A DNA stretch of 64,000 bases from Dinoroseobacter shibae DFL 12 = DSM 16493 (GCF_000018145.1 NC_009952.1:3038001-3102000); one strand, 5' to 3'. Counted from the first letter of the stretch, positions 43,367-56,256 are shown. Numbers and translations: made by a program. The notes: a model not told the origin generated them from the sequence alone.

Positions 43367-43427
43367 ATAGCGAAGTGTTAATCCTGACCGCACAGTTTAC
43401 ACCCGACAGTTTTCGAAAGCCCGCTCC

Positions 43428-44663
43428 ATGATCTACACCCTGACCAACCTGATTGACCTCGCCGCCTCCCTCGGGTTGATCTTCGTGCTGGGCTTCGCCT
43501 ATTCCCGCGTGCAACGCATGATGCGCCACCCCAGGGGGAGCGAGGCGTTCCTCGGCGCGATCTTCGGCCTCTCGGCGATCACCCAGATGCTGCGCCCGTT
43601 CGAGCCGATGGAAGGTCTGCTGATCGACCTGCGCAACATCCCCATCGCCCTAGCCGGGGCGTTTCTCGGCTGGCGCGGGGCGGCTGCCTGCCTGGCCGTG
43701 ACCGTGGCGACCCGGCTCTATGTGGGGGGCGTCGGCATGTGGGCCGGAGCACTCGGCATGGTCCTCGCACTGGCCGCCGGGATCTACTGGGCGCGCAAGA
43801 CCAAGGGGGCGGAGCGGCGCGGCATCCTCGCCCTGCTGTCGCTGGCACTCCTGATGTCCGCACACCTGGTCGCCGCCCTGATCCTGCCGGAGGCCGCGCG
43901 CACCCTGTTCCTGGCGCAGGCCGCCCTGCCGATCTTCCTGGTGAACATGATCGCCATGCCGATCGCGGCCAGCATCCTCGAACGGGAACGCCGGCTGGTG
44001 CTGGCCGAAGACCGGCTGCGCGCGTCGGTCCACCACGACCCCGACAACGGCCTCGCCACGCCCGAGGTGTTCCAGCGCGACTGCGCGGTGCAAGCCTGCG
44101 CGCGGGACGATGGCGGCTTCACCGCGGCCCTGGCCCTGCGCCTGCGCTCGCCGTCGGGCCTCGCCCCCTGGCGCAGCGCCCGCTCCAGGAAACAACTGCT
44201 CGCCGCGATCCATCTGCGGCTGAAATCCGAATGGCCCGAGGCCGAGCTGGCCTGCGGCTATGGCGACAGCACCCTGCTGGTGGCCCTGCCGCGGGACGCG
44301 CTGCTCGCGCCGGAGGAAACCCTGGCGATGGCCCGGCGGATCGTGACGGATGCGCCCTATGACCAGGGACACATGCGCGCCCGCATCAGCGCCGATGTGC
44401 AGATGCTGACGCTGCCGCACTCAGATTCCCTGCGCCCGATCCTCGACCGGCTGTCCTTCGCCAATGCCAGCGGCGCGGTCCGGACCCCGGCAGCCCCCTC
44501 TGCACAGACCCGGGGCGCTGCAGACCCCGATCCCGCGGCCTTGCGCACTGCCAATCACGGCTCCCTCGACCGGATCTTCGCCAAGGCGGAGATGCTGATG
44601 ACCACCCGGCAGCCCCGCCACCACAGCCACCGCCGCACCGATACCGGCTCTGACGCCGCCTGA
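43428..44663 (+). CDS. Membrane sensor with degenerate GGDEF domain
   Basis: 411 residues. Residues 1-185 hold about six helices with a 5TM-LYT-type pattern (LRNIPIALAGAFLGWRGAAA, ATRLYVGGVGMWAGALGMVLA), as in LytS/YhcK sensors. A short linker leads to a GGDEF-like domain: HHDPDNGLATPEVF near 202-215 corresponds to the usual DPLTGLxNRRxF, but the active-site loop reads CGYGDSTLLVALP (276-288) instead of GGDEF. Diguanylate cyclase activity is therefore unlikely; a c-di-GMP/GTP-binding or purely structural role is more plausible. The C-terminal 80 residues are low-complexity. FNR box and 15-base repeats lie upstream. Confidence 0.75.
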   Translation: MIYTLTNLIDLAASLGLIFVLGFAYSRVQRMMRHPRGSEAFLGAIFGLSAITQMLRPFEPMEGLLIDLRNIPIALAGAFLGWRGAAACLAVTVATRLYVGGVGMWAGALGMVLALAAGIYWARKTKGAERRGILALLSLALLMSAHLVAALILPEAARTLFLAQAALPIFLVNMIAMPIAASILERERRLVLAEDRLRASVHHDPDNGLATPEVFQRDCAVQACARDDGGFTAALALRLRSPSGLAPWRSARSRKQLLAAIHLRLKSEWPEAELACGYGDSTLLVALPRDALLAPEETLAMARRIVTDAPYDQGHMRARISADVQMLTLPHSDSLRPILDRLSFANASGAVRTPAAPSAQTRGAADPDPAALRTANHGSLDRIFAKAEMLMTTRQPRHHSHRRTDTGSDAA

Positions 44664-44759
44664 CCGCGCCCAAGCCGGTCGAGCCACCTTTCCCCAAGGG
44701 CGCGGCCCGCGCGGGTCGCCGCGCCCGGCCCGGGGGCCAAAATGCCGCCCCCCGCCGTG

Positions 44760-44788
44760 GTGACAGGCACCGGACACGCTCCTATAAG
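44760..44788 (+). promoter_or_regulatory. ppaC promoter
   Basis: GTGACA (44760-44765) and TATAAG (44783-44788) with a 17-base spacer, 34 bases before the ppaC start. Confidence 0.6.
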
Positions 44789-44822
44789 GCGCGCAACCAC
44801 ACCTGACAGACGGATCCTCCCC

Positions 44823-45743
44823 ATGACGATCAAAGTATTCGGCCACAAATCTCCCGACACCGATTCCACCGGCTCGCCGCTGATCTGGGCCTGGTATCTG
44901 AGCGAGATCAAAGGCACCCCAGCCGAAGCCGTGCTCTTGGGCACGCCCAACACCGAGGCCGCCTTCATGCTCGACCGCTGGGGCTTCGAGCAGCCCACCA
45001 TCATCGAGGACGTGGCGGCGGGCGCGCCCGTGGTCGTGGTCGACACCAACAACCCCGCCGAGCTGCCCGCGGGCATCAACGACGCCGACCTGCAGCAGAT
45101 CATCGACCATCACAGGCTGGTGGGCGGGCTGGAAACCAAGGGCCCGATCGACATCCGGATCGAGCCGGTGGCCTGCACCGCCACGATCATGTGGAAGATG
45201 ATCGGCAAGGACATGGCCCAGGCCCCGACCGCGATCAAGGGCGCGATGCTGTCCTGCATCCTGTCGGACACATTGGAATTCCGCTCGCCCACCACCACCC
45301 AGGAAGACAAGGCCGTCGCCCACGCCCTGGCCGACGAGCTGGGCATCGACATCCCGTCCTACGCGGCCGAGATGTTCGCCGCCAAGTCCGACGTCTCGGC
45401 CTTCTCGGACGCGGAGCTGCTGCGCATGGACAGCAAGGCTTACGAGGTGGGCGGCACCAAGTTCCGCGTCTCGGTGCTCGAGACCACTTCGCCGGGCACC
45501 GTGCTCGACCGCAAGGCGTCCCTGATGGAGACCATGCCGACCGTCGCCTCCGAGGACGGGGTCGACCAGGTGCTGCTCTTCGTGGTCGACATCCTGAACG
45601 AGGAATCGACCCTGCTTGTGCCCAACGACCTGGTGCGGGACGTGGCCTCCAGGAGCTTCGCCGCCGAAGCCGCGGGCAACACCGTGCTGCTGCCCGGCGT
45701 GGTCAGCCGCAAGAAGCAGATCATCCCGAACCTCAAGGTCTGA
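44823..45743 (+). CDS. ppaC: Manganese-dependent (family II) inorganic pyrophosphatase
   Basis: 306 residues, DHH superfamily. MTIKVFGHKSPDTDSTGSPL carries the first metal ligands (HxxxDxD), VVVDTNNPAE and IDHHRLVG the DHH region, and the C-terminal PGVVSRKKQIIP the SRKKQ substrate motif. Hydrolyses pyrophosphate in the cytoplasm. Own promoter and own terminator, so it is monocistronic. A family II enzyme of this kind is characteristic of several Rhodobacterales. Confidence 0.95.
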   Translation: MTIKVFGHKSPDTDSTGSPLIWAWYLSEIKGTPAEAVLLGTPNTEAAFMLDRWGFEQPTIIEDVAAGAPVVVVDTNNPAELPAGINDADLQQIIDHHRLVGGLETKGPIDIRIEPVACTATIMWKMIGKDMAQAPTAIKGAMLSCILSDTLEFRSPTTTQEDKAVAHALADELGIDIPSYAAEMFAAKSDVSAFSDAELLRMDSKAYEVGGTKFRVSVLETTSPGTVLDRKASLMETMPTVASEDGVDQVLLFVVDILNEESTLLVPNDLVRDVASRSFAAEAAGNTVLLPGVVSRKKQIIPNLKV

Positions 45744-45768
45744 CCGGGTCCGATCCCGGGCTTTCCAG

Positions 45769-45790
45769 GGGCGCCTTCGGGCGCCCTTTT
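45769..45790 (+). terminator. ppaC terminator
   Basis: GGGCGCC-ttcg-GGCGCCC followed by TTTT, 26 bases past the stop. Confidence 0.9.
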
Positions 45791-45816
45791 CGCGCGCCCC
45801 GCGCCGCCGCCGCGAC

Positions 45817-45860
45817 CAAGGTTTTTGGAAAAACCTTGCAAGGCCCTTGCAAGGGCCTTG
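45817..45860. repeat. Two abutting palindromes (palindrome family, site 4)
   Basis: CAAGGTTTTT-gg-AAAAACCTTG (45817-45838) is followed directly by the perfect palindrome CAAGGCCCTTGCAAGGGCCTTG (45839-45860). They lie after the ppaC terminator, so they are not needed for termination of that gene. Confidence 0.85.
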
Positions 45861-45939
45861 GCCCCGCTCGGCAGGCCCGCGCGGCTGCGGCGGGCCGGGC
45901 GCAGCCGCCCCGTTGCGCAATCCCGCTTGCACCGCGCGG

Positions 45940-45983
45940 AGATGCCCGACAAAAGTCCGACAGATGTCCGACACCTGTCCGAC
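45940..45983. repeat. Four 11-base direct repeats
   Basis: AGATGCCCGAC, AAAAGTCCGAC, AGATGTCCGAC and ACCTGTCCGAC follow one another exactly, core (G/C)TCCGAC or GCCCGAC, period 11 bases, ending 53 bases before the HAD phosphatase start. One helical turn spacing suggests repeated protein binding on one face. Confidence 0.7.
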
Positions 45984-46035
45984 GGGGGGCCGCACCGCCT
46001 CCGACGCCTGAATTTTCGCTCGAAAAGGACGCCCC

Positions 46036-46908
46036 ATGACCCGCCTGATCGCCTCCCTCGCCGACATCGCCGCCCAGTACGACGCGCTCTTCGTGGACCT
46101 CTGGGGCTGCGTCCATGACGGCATCACCCCCTTTCCCGAGGCCATCGCCGCCCTGCGCGGGTTCAAGCGCGGCGGCGGCACCGTCCTGCTCCTGACGAAC
46201 TCCCCGCGCCCCCGCGCCGGGGTCGAGCAGCAGCTTGCCAGCATCGGCGTGCCTGAGGATTGCTGGCATACCATCGCCACCTCCGGCGACAGCGCGCGCG
46301 CCGCCATGTTCCGCGGCGTGGTGGGCGAGAAGGTCTATTTCATGGGCGAGGATCACGACCAGCGCTTCTTCGAGCCGCTCGCCCTCGTCGACGACCCGGT
46401 CACGATCACCCAGGTGCCCCTGCAGGAGGCCGAAGGCATTGTTTGCACAGGACCTTTCGACCCCACCGCCGACCCGTCGGTGAACCGCGCGGACTTCCTC
46501 TATGCCAAGCAGAAGCGGATGAAACTGCTCTGCGCCAACCCCGATATCGTGGTCGATCGCGGCGCGCGGCGGGAGTGGTGCGCAGGTGCGCTGGCGCAGC
46601 TTTATGCCGAGATGGGGGGCGAGAGCCTCTATTTCGGCAAGCCCCATCCGCCGATCTACGACCTCGCCCGCGCGCGGCTGGCCGAGCTTGGCCCCGTCCC
46701 GGCCAATGACCGTATCCTGGCCATCGGGGACGGCATCGCCACGGATATCCAGGGCGCCCAGGGCGAGGATATCGACTCGCTCTTCATCACCGGCGGGTTG
46801 GCCGCCGCCGAGACCGGCACCACCGACCAGCCCGATCCCGACAAGCTCGCAGCCTTCCTCGCCCAGAGCCAGGTCACCCCCACCTACGCCATTGGGAAAC
46901 TGAGATAA
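46036..46908 (+). CDS. TIGR01459 family HAD-type hydrolase
   Basis: 290 residues, HAD superfamily subclass IIA (NagD-like). Motif I DALFVDLWGCVHDG (D-x-W-G variant with the second Asp replaced by Trp-Gly context), motif II LLLTNSPRPRAG, and ILAIGDGIATDIQGAQGED as motif IV. TIGR01459 proteins are typical of alphaproteobacteria; the substrate is unknown, with sugar or nucleotide phosphates possible. RBS AAAAGGA. Preceded by palindromes and 11-base repeats. Confidence 0.88.
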   Translation: MTRLIASLADIAAQYDALFVDLWGCVHDGITPFPEAIAALRGFKRGGGTVLLLTNSPRPRAGVEQQLASIGVPEDCWHTIATSGDSARAAMFRGVVGEKVYFMGEDHDQRFFEPLALVDDPVTITQVPLQEAEGIVCTGPFDPTADPSVNRADFLYAKQKRMKLLCANPDIVVDRGARREWCAGALAQLYAEMGGESLYFGKPHPPIYDLARARLAELGPVPANDRILAIGDGIATDIQGAQGEDIDSLFITGGLAAAETGTTDQPDPDKLAAFLAQSQVTPTYAIGKLR

Positions 46909-46974
46909 CCGCAATCGGGCGAGTAACTTTATTTCAAGATCCACACAAAAATCGTCGCATTCTTGCCAATGCAG

Positions 46975-47003
46975 TTGCAGAAAGTTCGATTCTGGCCTAT
47001 ATC
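46975..47003 (+). promoter_or_regulatory. Promoter of the MaoC gene
   Basis: TTGCAG and TATATC with a 17-base spacer, 25 bases before the ATG at 47029. Confidence 0.7.
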
Positions 47004-47028
47004 CGCCCCAAAGGAACTGGAGAGACAG

Positions 47029-47472
47029 ATGTTGGACAACACGCCACGCGGTACAATCTGCATCGAAGACATCGAGATCGGCATGACCCGGTCCCTGCGC
47101 AAGATCATCTCCGATCGCGATATCGAGATGTTCGCGGAGGTCTCGACGGACCGCAATCCGGTCCACCTGGACGAAGAATACGCCCAGGACACCCGGTTCG
47201 AAGGCCGCATCGCCCATGGCATGCTGACCGCCAGCCTGATCTCCGCCGTGATCGGGGAGCAGTTACCGGGGCACGGCACGGTCTATCTCGGCCAGTCGTT
47301 GAAGTTCATGGGGCCCGTGCGGCCCGGCGACATGGTGTTCACCGAAGTGACCGTGACCGACATCAACTTCCCCAAGCGCCGGGTCTCGCTGGAGACCAAA
47401 TGCTACGTGGACGACAAGGTGGTCCTGAAGGGCGAGGCCCTGGTCATCGCGCCGAGCCGGAAGTTCGACTGA
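47029..47472 (+). CDS. MaoC-like (R)-specific enoyl-CoA hydratase
   Basis: 147 residues with the hot-dog MaoC fold. The hydratase-2 motif is seen as FAEVSTDRNPVHLDEEYA (catalytic Asp and His), followed by GRIAHGMLTASLISAVIG. Such proteins hydrate trans-2-enoyl-CoA to (R)-3-hydroxyacyl-CoA and often feed polyhydroxyalkanoate synthesis. ATG 47029 follows GGAGAGACAG; an upstream in-frame ATG at 46963 precedes the promoter and is rejected. 49 bases separate it from ribF. Confidence 0.9.
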   Translation: MLDNTPRGTICIEDIEIGMTRSLRKIISDRDIEMFAEVSTDRNPVHLDEEYAQDTRFEGRIAHGMLTASLISAVIGEQLPGHGTVYLGQSLKFMGPVRPGDMVFTEVTVTDINFPKRRVSLETKCYVDDKVVLKGEALVIAPSRKFD

Positions 47473-47521
47473 CCCACGACCAGTGCTTGCGCCCTGAGCG
47501 CACGCGGGCTACCTCAGCCCC

Positions 47522-48475
47522 ATGATGAGGATTGTGCGCGACGCCGAGTATGTGCGCCCCGAGGATCGGGGGGCCTGTGCTGCCATCGGCAATTTCGACG
47601 GGGTTCACCTGGGCCACCAGAGCATCCTGACCCGCACCCGCGAGATCGCGCAAACGCTGGATGCGCCCGTGGGCGTGATGACCTTCGAGCCGCATCCGCG
47701 TGAGTATTTCGCCCCGGAGGCCCCCCCCTTCCGATTGATGTCCGAGACCGCCAAGGCGCATCGGCTGGAAAAGCTGGATGTCGACATCCTGTACCAGTTG
47801 CCCTTCGATGCCTCCCTTGCCGGGCTGACGCCGCGGGACTTCGCGCAGTGCATTCTCGTGGACGCGCTCGGGCTGCGGCACGTTATCGTGGGCGCGGATT
47901 TCTGTTTCGGCAAGGGGCGCAAGGGCACGGCCGAGAACCTGCGCAGCTTCGGGGCCGAAATGGGGTTTGGTGTGACCATCGCCGATCTCTTGCAGGACAA
48001 CAGCCTCGTGGTCTCGTCCACCTCGATCCGCACGGCGCTGGCCGAGGGCCGGCCCGAGGATGCCGCCCGGATGCTGGGCCACTGGCACCGGATCGACGGA
48101 CCGGTGGAGCATGGGGAGAAGCGCGGACGCACCCTCGGCTATCCCACCGCCAACATGTCCATCGCAGGACTGCACCCGCCGAAATTCGGGGTCTACGCGG
48201 TGCTGGTCGATGTGCTCGACGGCCCCCATGCGGGCCATTACCACGGGGCAGCCTCCATGGGGGTGCGTCCGATGTTCGGCGGCGCGGTTCCGAACATCGA
48301 AACCTTCCTGTTCGACTTCAAGGGCGACCTGTACGGTGCGCAATTGTCGGTCGCGCTGGTCTCCTTCCTGCGGCCAGAGGCCAATTTCGACGGGCTCGAC
48401 GCGCTGATCGCGCAGATGGACGCGGACTGCGCCAAGGCGCGCGACATCCTCGCCCGGATCGAGGCCGCCGCGTGA
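47522..48475 (+). CDS. ribF: Bifunctional riboflavin kinase/FAD synthetase
   Basis: 317 residues; makes FMN and FAD. The N-terminal FAD synthetase is shown by AIGNFDGVHLGHQSIL and TFEPHPREYFAPE, with VSSTSIRTALAEG at its end; the C-terminal flavokinase is shown by GRTLGYPTANM and TFLFDFKGDLYG. Starts with MMRIVRD. Its stop overlaps the next start (GTGA). No FMN riboswitch is visible upstream. Confidence 0.95.
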   Translation: MMRIVRDAEYVRPEDRGACAAIGNFDGVHLGHQSILTRTREIAQTLDAPVGVMTFEPHPREYFAPEAPPFRLMSETAKAHRLEKLDVDILYQLPFDASLAGLTPRDFAQCILVDALGLRHVIVGADFCFGKGRKGTAENLRSFGAEMGFGVTIADLLQDNSLVVSSTSIRTALAEGRPEDAARMLGHWHRIDGPVEHGEKRGRTLGYPTANMSIAGLHPPKFGVYAVLVDVLDGPHAGHYHGAASMGVRPMFGGAVPNIETFLFDFKGDLYGAQLSVALVSFLRPEANFDGLDALIAQMDADCAKARDILARIEAAA

Positions 48476-48963
48476 GACGCCGCAAGGCCAGGCGCCCGGC
48501 CAAGGAGACCCTGCGGCCGAGGTTCTGGGAAACCGTGCCTTTGGCCGATATGACAACGGCGGAGTGGGAGGCGCTGTGCGACGGCTGCGGCCGGTGCTGC
48601 CTGCTGAAGCTGGAGGACGCGGACACCGCCGAGGTCGCCTTTACCCGGGTCAGCTGCCGGTTGCTGGACACCGACACCTGCCGCTGCGGGCAGTACGAGC
48701 TGCGCAAGCAATTCGTGCCGGATTGCGTGGTGCTGACGCCGGAAAACCTCGACCAGATCGCCTACTGGATGCCGGAGACCTGCGCCTATCGGTTGCTCTA
48801 CGAGGGGCAGCGGTTGAAGACATGGCATCCGTTGATCTCGGGGCGGGCCGAAAGCGTGCGGGAGGCGGGGATCTCCGTCGCGGGCTGGGCCGTGCCCGAG
48901 TTCGAGGTCGCCGAAGACGAGCTTGAGGATTACCTGATCGACCCGGACGACGCCGGGGCCTGA
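48472..48963 (+). CDS. YcgN/UPF0260 family cysteine-cluster protein
   Basis: 163 residues. Eight or more conserved cysteines: CDGCGRCCLLKLED, CRLLDTDTCRCGQY, VPDCVVLTP and ETCAYRLLYEG, the CxxCxxCC pattern of UPF0260 (E. coli YcgN) and the CxxCxxxCC metal-cluster group. WHPLISG is also typical. Function unknown, metal binding expected. The GTG start overlaps the ribF stop, so it is translationally coupled. The last 34 bases overlap the convergent hydrolase gene. Confidence 0.88.
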   Translation: MRRRKARRPAKETLRPRFWETVPLADMTTAEWEALCDGCGRCCLLKLEDADTAEVAFTRVSCRLLDTDTCRCGQYELRKQFVPDCVVLTPENLDQIAYWMPETCAYRLLYEGQRLKTWHPLISGRAESVREAGISVAGWAVPEFEVAEDELEDYLIDPDDAGA

Positions 48964-49763
48964 GCGCCGGGCGGCAGACGCTCGATCGCGGCCGCGACAG
49001 CCCCCGGATGGGTCAGGGGCAGCATGTGCCCCGCCCCTTCGATCACCTGCGCCATCCCATCGGGCAGATGGGCCACCAGCGCCTGCTGGATCGCCGGGAT
49101 GATGGGCGGCGAGCGGTCCCCGGCCAGCACGAGACAGGGGCAGGCCACCTCCGCCAGGCGCGGGAGGATAGCGTGGATATCCTGCACCAACGCGGGCTCG
49201 GTGCGCGGGATCAGCGGGATCTGGGCGATCATGCGGGCGCGCTGCATCAGTGACAGGTTTTGCCAGGCATCAGGTCCGCTCCAGCGGTCGTAGAAAAGCC
49301 GTGCGGCGCGCGGCCAGTCCCCGCGCGCGAAGGCGGCGCTTTCCGCCTCGGTGTCGGCGGCGAAGGCGGCGAAGACCGCGGGCGCATGCACGCGGGCGGC
49401 GGCGAAGAAGACCGGTTCGATCAGAACCAGCGTGCGCAGCCTGTCGGGCCGTGCCAGCGCAAGGCGCAGGGCGATGACCGCGCCGAGGCTGTGCCCGATC
49501 ACGTCCACCGGGCCGGGCCGCTGGTCGAGCAGCGCCGCGGCCATCGCCAGTGCCTGATCGGTGGGCTCCTGCGCATCGTCCCAAGGGCCCGACTGGCCAT
49601 GGCCGGGCAGATCGGGCGCGATATGGTGCCTGTGCGGCAGGGCGGCGCGCAGGGGCCGCCAGGCCGCCCCCTGGGCCAGCGCGCAATGGAGAAACAGGGT
49701 GTTCTGCCCGGCCCCGCCCTCGTCCCAATGGGTCCAGGTGCCGGCCAGCCGGGTGGCGGGCAT
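48930..49763 (-). CDS. Alpha/beta hydrolase
   Basis: 277 residues of the canonical alpha/beta hydrolase family: LFLHCALAQGAAW (HG replaced by HC), DLPGHGQSG, VIGHSLGAVIALRLAL (nucleophile Ser), VLAGDRSPPI (acid) and EGAGHMLPLTHP (His). Soluble, substrate unknown; ester or C-C bond hydrolysis are both possible. Starts on the stop of the upstream isomerase gene (TGATG), so the two form an operon. Overlaps the 3' end of the YcgN-like gene by 34 bases. Confidence 0.83.
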   Translation of the reverse strand: MPATRLAGTWTHWDEGGAGQNTLFLHCALAQGAAWRPLRAALPHRHHIAPDLPGHGQSGPWDDAQEPTDQALAMAAALLDQRPGPVDVIGHSLGAVIALRLALARPDRLRTLVLIEPVFFAAARVHAPAVFAAFAADTEAESAAFARGDWPRAARLFYDRWSGPDAWQNLSLMQRARMIAQIPLIPRTEPALVQDIHAILPRLAEVACPCLVLAGDRSPPIIPAIQQALVAHLPDGMAQVIEGAGHMLPLTHPGAVAAAIERLPPGAQAPASSGSIR

Positions 49764-50362
49764 CAGAGGCGCCCGTCGAGATGCGCCTCCAGATCATCGA
49801 GCCGGTCCTGGCCCCAGAAGCGTTGATCGTCCTCGGTGATGAAGAAGGGTGCGCCGAACACGCCGCGGGCGACCGCGTCTTCGAGGTTCCGGGCATAGGC
49901 CTCCGCCCCGCTGAGCAGCCCGCTGTCCGCAAGGCTCGGGTCGAACCCGGCCTGCGACAGGCAGTCTCTGATCACATCGTCCTGGGCGATATCCTTCTCC
50001 CCGGCCCAGCAGGCGGCGGTCAGGGCGTTGACAAGCTTGCCCACATCGCCGCCGCCCGCCGCCTGCGCCGCGATGATCGCGTAAGAGCTGGGCGCGGGGT
50101 TGGTCGGCCAATGGGCGGGCTTGAGGTTCAGCGGCAGGCCGGTTTTCTTCGATTGGCGCGCCAGTTCCTGGAGGCGGTATTCCTGCCGCGAGGGGTGGCG
50201 GTCCCTGGGCGGCACGCCGCCCGTGCGCCCGAAGAGCGCCATGATGTCGAGGGGCTTGTAGACGACCGTCAGGCCGTGCTTTGCCGCGATCTTTTCGACC
50301 CGTTCTCCGGTCAGGTAGGTGAACGGCGAGATTGTCGCGAAATAGTAGTCGAGCTGTGCCAT
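49763..50362 (-). CDS. 2-hydroxychromene-2-carboxylate isomerase-like (DsbA family)
   Basis: 199 residues with a DsbA/kappa-GST fold. AQLDYYFATISPFTYLTGER at the N-terminus (Ser in place of the DsbA CxxC, as in HCCA isomerases and kappa GSTs), ARQSKKTGLPLN and GVFGAPFFITEDDQRFWGQDRLDDL at the C-terminus. Acts probably with glutathione in aromatic degradation (naphthalene-type), but no degradation cluster is nearby. ATG 50362 after GGGAACGAC. Divergent from prs. Confidence 0.88.
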   Translation of the reverse strand: MAQLDYYFATISPFTYLTGERVEKIAAKHGLTVVYKPLDIMALFGRTGGVPPRDRHPSRQEYRLQELARQSKKTGLPLNLKPAHWPTNPAPSSYAIIAAQAAGGGDVGKLVNALTAACWAGEKDIAQDDVIRDCLSQAGFDPSLADSGLLSGAEAYARNLEDAVARGVFGAPFFITEDDQRFWGQDRLDDLEAHLDGRL

Positions 50363-50496
50363 GTCGTTCCCTTTTGCCCCCGGTGTGGGACAGCCGCCCC
50401 GCCCGCCTAGGCAAGACCGTATGGCAGTGGTAAGCGGTGTCAACTCCGCCGCAAGGTGAGTCCCCGGCAAAGTGGCCCGCAAAGGACAAAGACCAG

Positions 50497-51519
50497 ATGC
50501 CTGCACAAATCTCTCCGAAAATCATCTCGGGCAATGCAAACCAGGAACTCGCACATGCCATTTCGCGCCGCATGTCGGCCTATCGCGGCATGACCGTGGG
50601 GCTGGTGGATGCGCGGGTCGAGCGGTTCAACGACGGCGAGATCTTCGTCGAAGTGTTCGAGAACGTGCGCGGCGAGGACATGTTCATCATCCAGTCGACC
50701 TCGAACCCGGCCAATGACAACCTGATGGAGCTGCTGATCATGTGCGACGCGCTGCGGCGGTCCTCGGCGGCGCGGATCACGGCGATCATCCCCTATTTCG
50801 GCTATGCACGGCAGGACCGGCGCACCAAGGCGCGCACCCCGATCACCGCCAAGCTGGTGGCGAACATGATGGTCGAGGCGGGGATCGAGCGGGTGCTGAC
50901 CATGGACCTGCACGCGGCCCAGATCCAGGGTTTCTTCGACATCCCCGTGGACAACCTATATGCGGCGCCGATCTTCGCGCTGGACGTGATGCACAATTTC
51001 GCAGGCCGGCTGGACAACGTCACGGTGGTCTCGCCGGACGTGGGCGGCGTGGCCCGCGCGCGGGAGCTGGCCCAGCGGATCGGGTGTGGCCTCGCGATCG
51101 TGGACAAGCGCCGGTCGCAGCCGGGCGTGGTCGAGGAGATGACCGTGATCGGCGAGGTGGAGGGCCAGACCTGCATCATCGTGGATGACATCTGCGACAC
51201 GGCCGGAACCCTGTGCAAGGCGGCGGACCTGCTGATCTCCGAGGGGGCGTCGGAGGTGCATTCCTACATCACCCACGGCGTGCTCTCGGGCCCCGCGGTG
51301 GAGCGGATCACGAAGTCGAACATGAAGAGCCTGGTGATCACCGACTCCATCGGCGCCACGGACGCGGTGAAGGCCGCACCCAACATCCGCATCGTGCCCA
51401 CGGCGCCGGTCTTTGCCCAGGCGATCCTGAACATCTGGAACGGGACGAGTGTGTCATCCCTGTTCGACACGGACACGCTTCATCCGATCTATGAGGGCAT
51501 GTACGCCAACGCCAGCTGA
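50497..51519 (+). CDS. prs: Ribose-phosphate pyrophosphokinase
   Basis: 340 residues; makes PRPP from ribose 5-phosphate and [58 protein letters not shown] (ATP/flexible loop) and the PRPP motif [15 protein letters not shown] are all present. Slightly longer than the classical 315 residues, the usual form in alphaproteobacteria. RBS AAAGGA, ATG 50497. Monocistronic; 9 bases from the convergent lectin gene. Confidence 0.96.
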   Translation: MPAQISPKIISGNANQELAHAISRRMSAYRGMTVGLVDARVERFNDGEIFVEVFENVRGEDMFIIQSTSNPANDNLMELLIMCDALRRSSAARITAIIPYFGYARQDRRTKARTPITAKLVANMMVEAGIERVLTMDLHAAQIQGFFDIPVDNLYAAPIFALDVMHNFAGRLDNVTVVSPDVGGVARARELAQRIGCGLAIVDKRRSQPGVVEEMTVIGEVEGQTCIIVDDICDTAGTLCKAADLLISEGASEVHSYITHGVLSGPAVERITKSNMKSLVITDSIGATDAVKAAPNIRIVPTAPVFAQAILNIWNGTSVSSLFDTDTLHPIYEGMYANAS

Positions 51520-51528
51520 CCCGGCGGG

Positions 51529-51879
51529 TCAGTCCACCATCCAGTCATCCTCGTAAGCCAGCTCGCCGATGGCAAGCCATGTGGCGTGCAGGCGCGCGAC
51601 GCGCGTGTCGCCCCAGGTCCGGAACACCAGGTCGAAACCGGTGGCGGTCACCTCCTGGGCTTGCAGATCGGCACGCTGGTTGGACGCATGATCCATGTCC
51701 CACAGGGCGAGGCCCACATGGACAACGGGCCGGGTGCGAAACGGCTCGTCAAACCGGATCGCACGGCGCACCTCGCGCTGTCCCTCGCCCGTCCACATCT
51801 CGCCCCCGTCCTCGAAATCGGAAAACAGCGAGACATAGCCCTGATCGACCCCGATCAAATGGTTCCGCAGCCGCTTCAT
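51529..51879 (-). CDS. H-type lectin domain protein
   Basis: 116 residues matching the H-type lectin domain (discoidin/Helix pomatia agglutinin type): FSDFEDGGEMWTGEGQREVR, IRFDEPFRTRPVVHVGLALWD, NQRADLQAQEVTATGFDLVF and TWGDTRVARLHATWLAIG. No signal peptide, so its location is unclear. It lies downstream of atpC, after a terminator, with its own RBS GGAGGAGCG. This pairing with the atp operon recurs in Rhodobacterales as far as I recall. Confidence 0.85.
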   Translation of the reverse strand: MKRLRNHLIGVDQGYVSLFSDFEDGGEMWTGEGQREVRRAIRFDEPFRTRPVVHVGLALWDMDHASNQRADLQAQEVTATGFDLVFRTWGDTRVARLHATWLAIGELAYEDDWMVD

Positions 51880-51937
51880 ACTGGTACGCTCCTCCACCCG
51901 TGACGCCCTTTTCGCAAGACCGACGGGGAAGAACAAG

Positions 51938-51960
51938 AAAAAGCCCCGCCGAAGCGGGGC
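51938..51960 (-). terminator. atp operon terminator
   Basis: GCCCCGC-ttcg-GCGGGGC followed by five T on the minus strand, 26 bases past atpC. Confidence 0.92.
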
Positions 51961-51985
51961 CCTGTCATCTTGCTGTCTTGGGGGC

Positions 51986-52381
51986 TCAGACCATGTCGGC
52001 GAGCAGCTTGACCATGTCGTCGACCAGCTTCTCGGCCACGTCCTTATGCTCGCCTTGCGCTTCGCTCGCCTTGGCGCGCGCCGCTTCGAGATGCTCTTCG
52101 AGTGCGGCACGGGCATCGGCCCCGGCGGGATAGGCCCGCTCAGCCAGAACCGTGGTGCCCTCGGCGCTGATCTCGGCAAAGCCGCCGGTGACCGCGAAGC
52201 TCTCGCGCCCCGACGGCCCGACGGCCGTCAGGATGCCTGGGCGCAGGGTCGTGATGGTCGGCGCATGATCGGCCATCGCCGTCATGTCCCCATCGGCCGC
52301 AGGGATCTGGACCTCGGTCACCTCGAGCGAAGCAAGGCTCCGCTCGGGGCTGACGAGATCGAATTGCAGGGTGTTTGCCAT
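51986..52381 (-). CDS. atpC: ATP synthase F1 epsilon subunit
   Basis: 131 residues. Begins [26 protein letters not shown] is the conserved opening strand, [21 protein letters not shown] the typical loop, then a C-terminal helix pair ([20 protein letters not shown]). Part of the central stalk and a regulator of the motor. Last gene of atpHAGDC, 9 bases after atpD. Confidence 0.96.
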   Translation of the reverse strand: MANTLQFDLVSPERSLASLEVTEVQIPAADGDMTAMADHAPTITTLRPGILTAVGPSGRESFAVTGGFAEISAEGTTVLAERAYPAGADARAALEEHLEAARAKASEAQGEHKDVAEKLVDDMVKLLADMV

Positions 52382-52390
52382 GATACCCTC

Positions 52391-54705
<2,315 letters not shown>

Positions 54706-54717
54706 GCTCAGGAACCC

Positions 54718-56256
<1,539 letters not shown>

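Noticed and set aside
46975-47003. FMN riboswitch for ribF
   Set aside because: The region before the MaoC gene and ribF holds only a promoter-like sequence and none of the conserved FMN-element segments.
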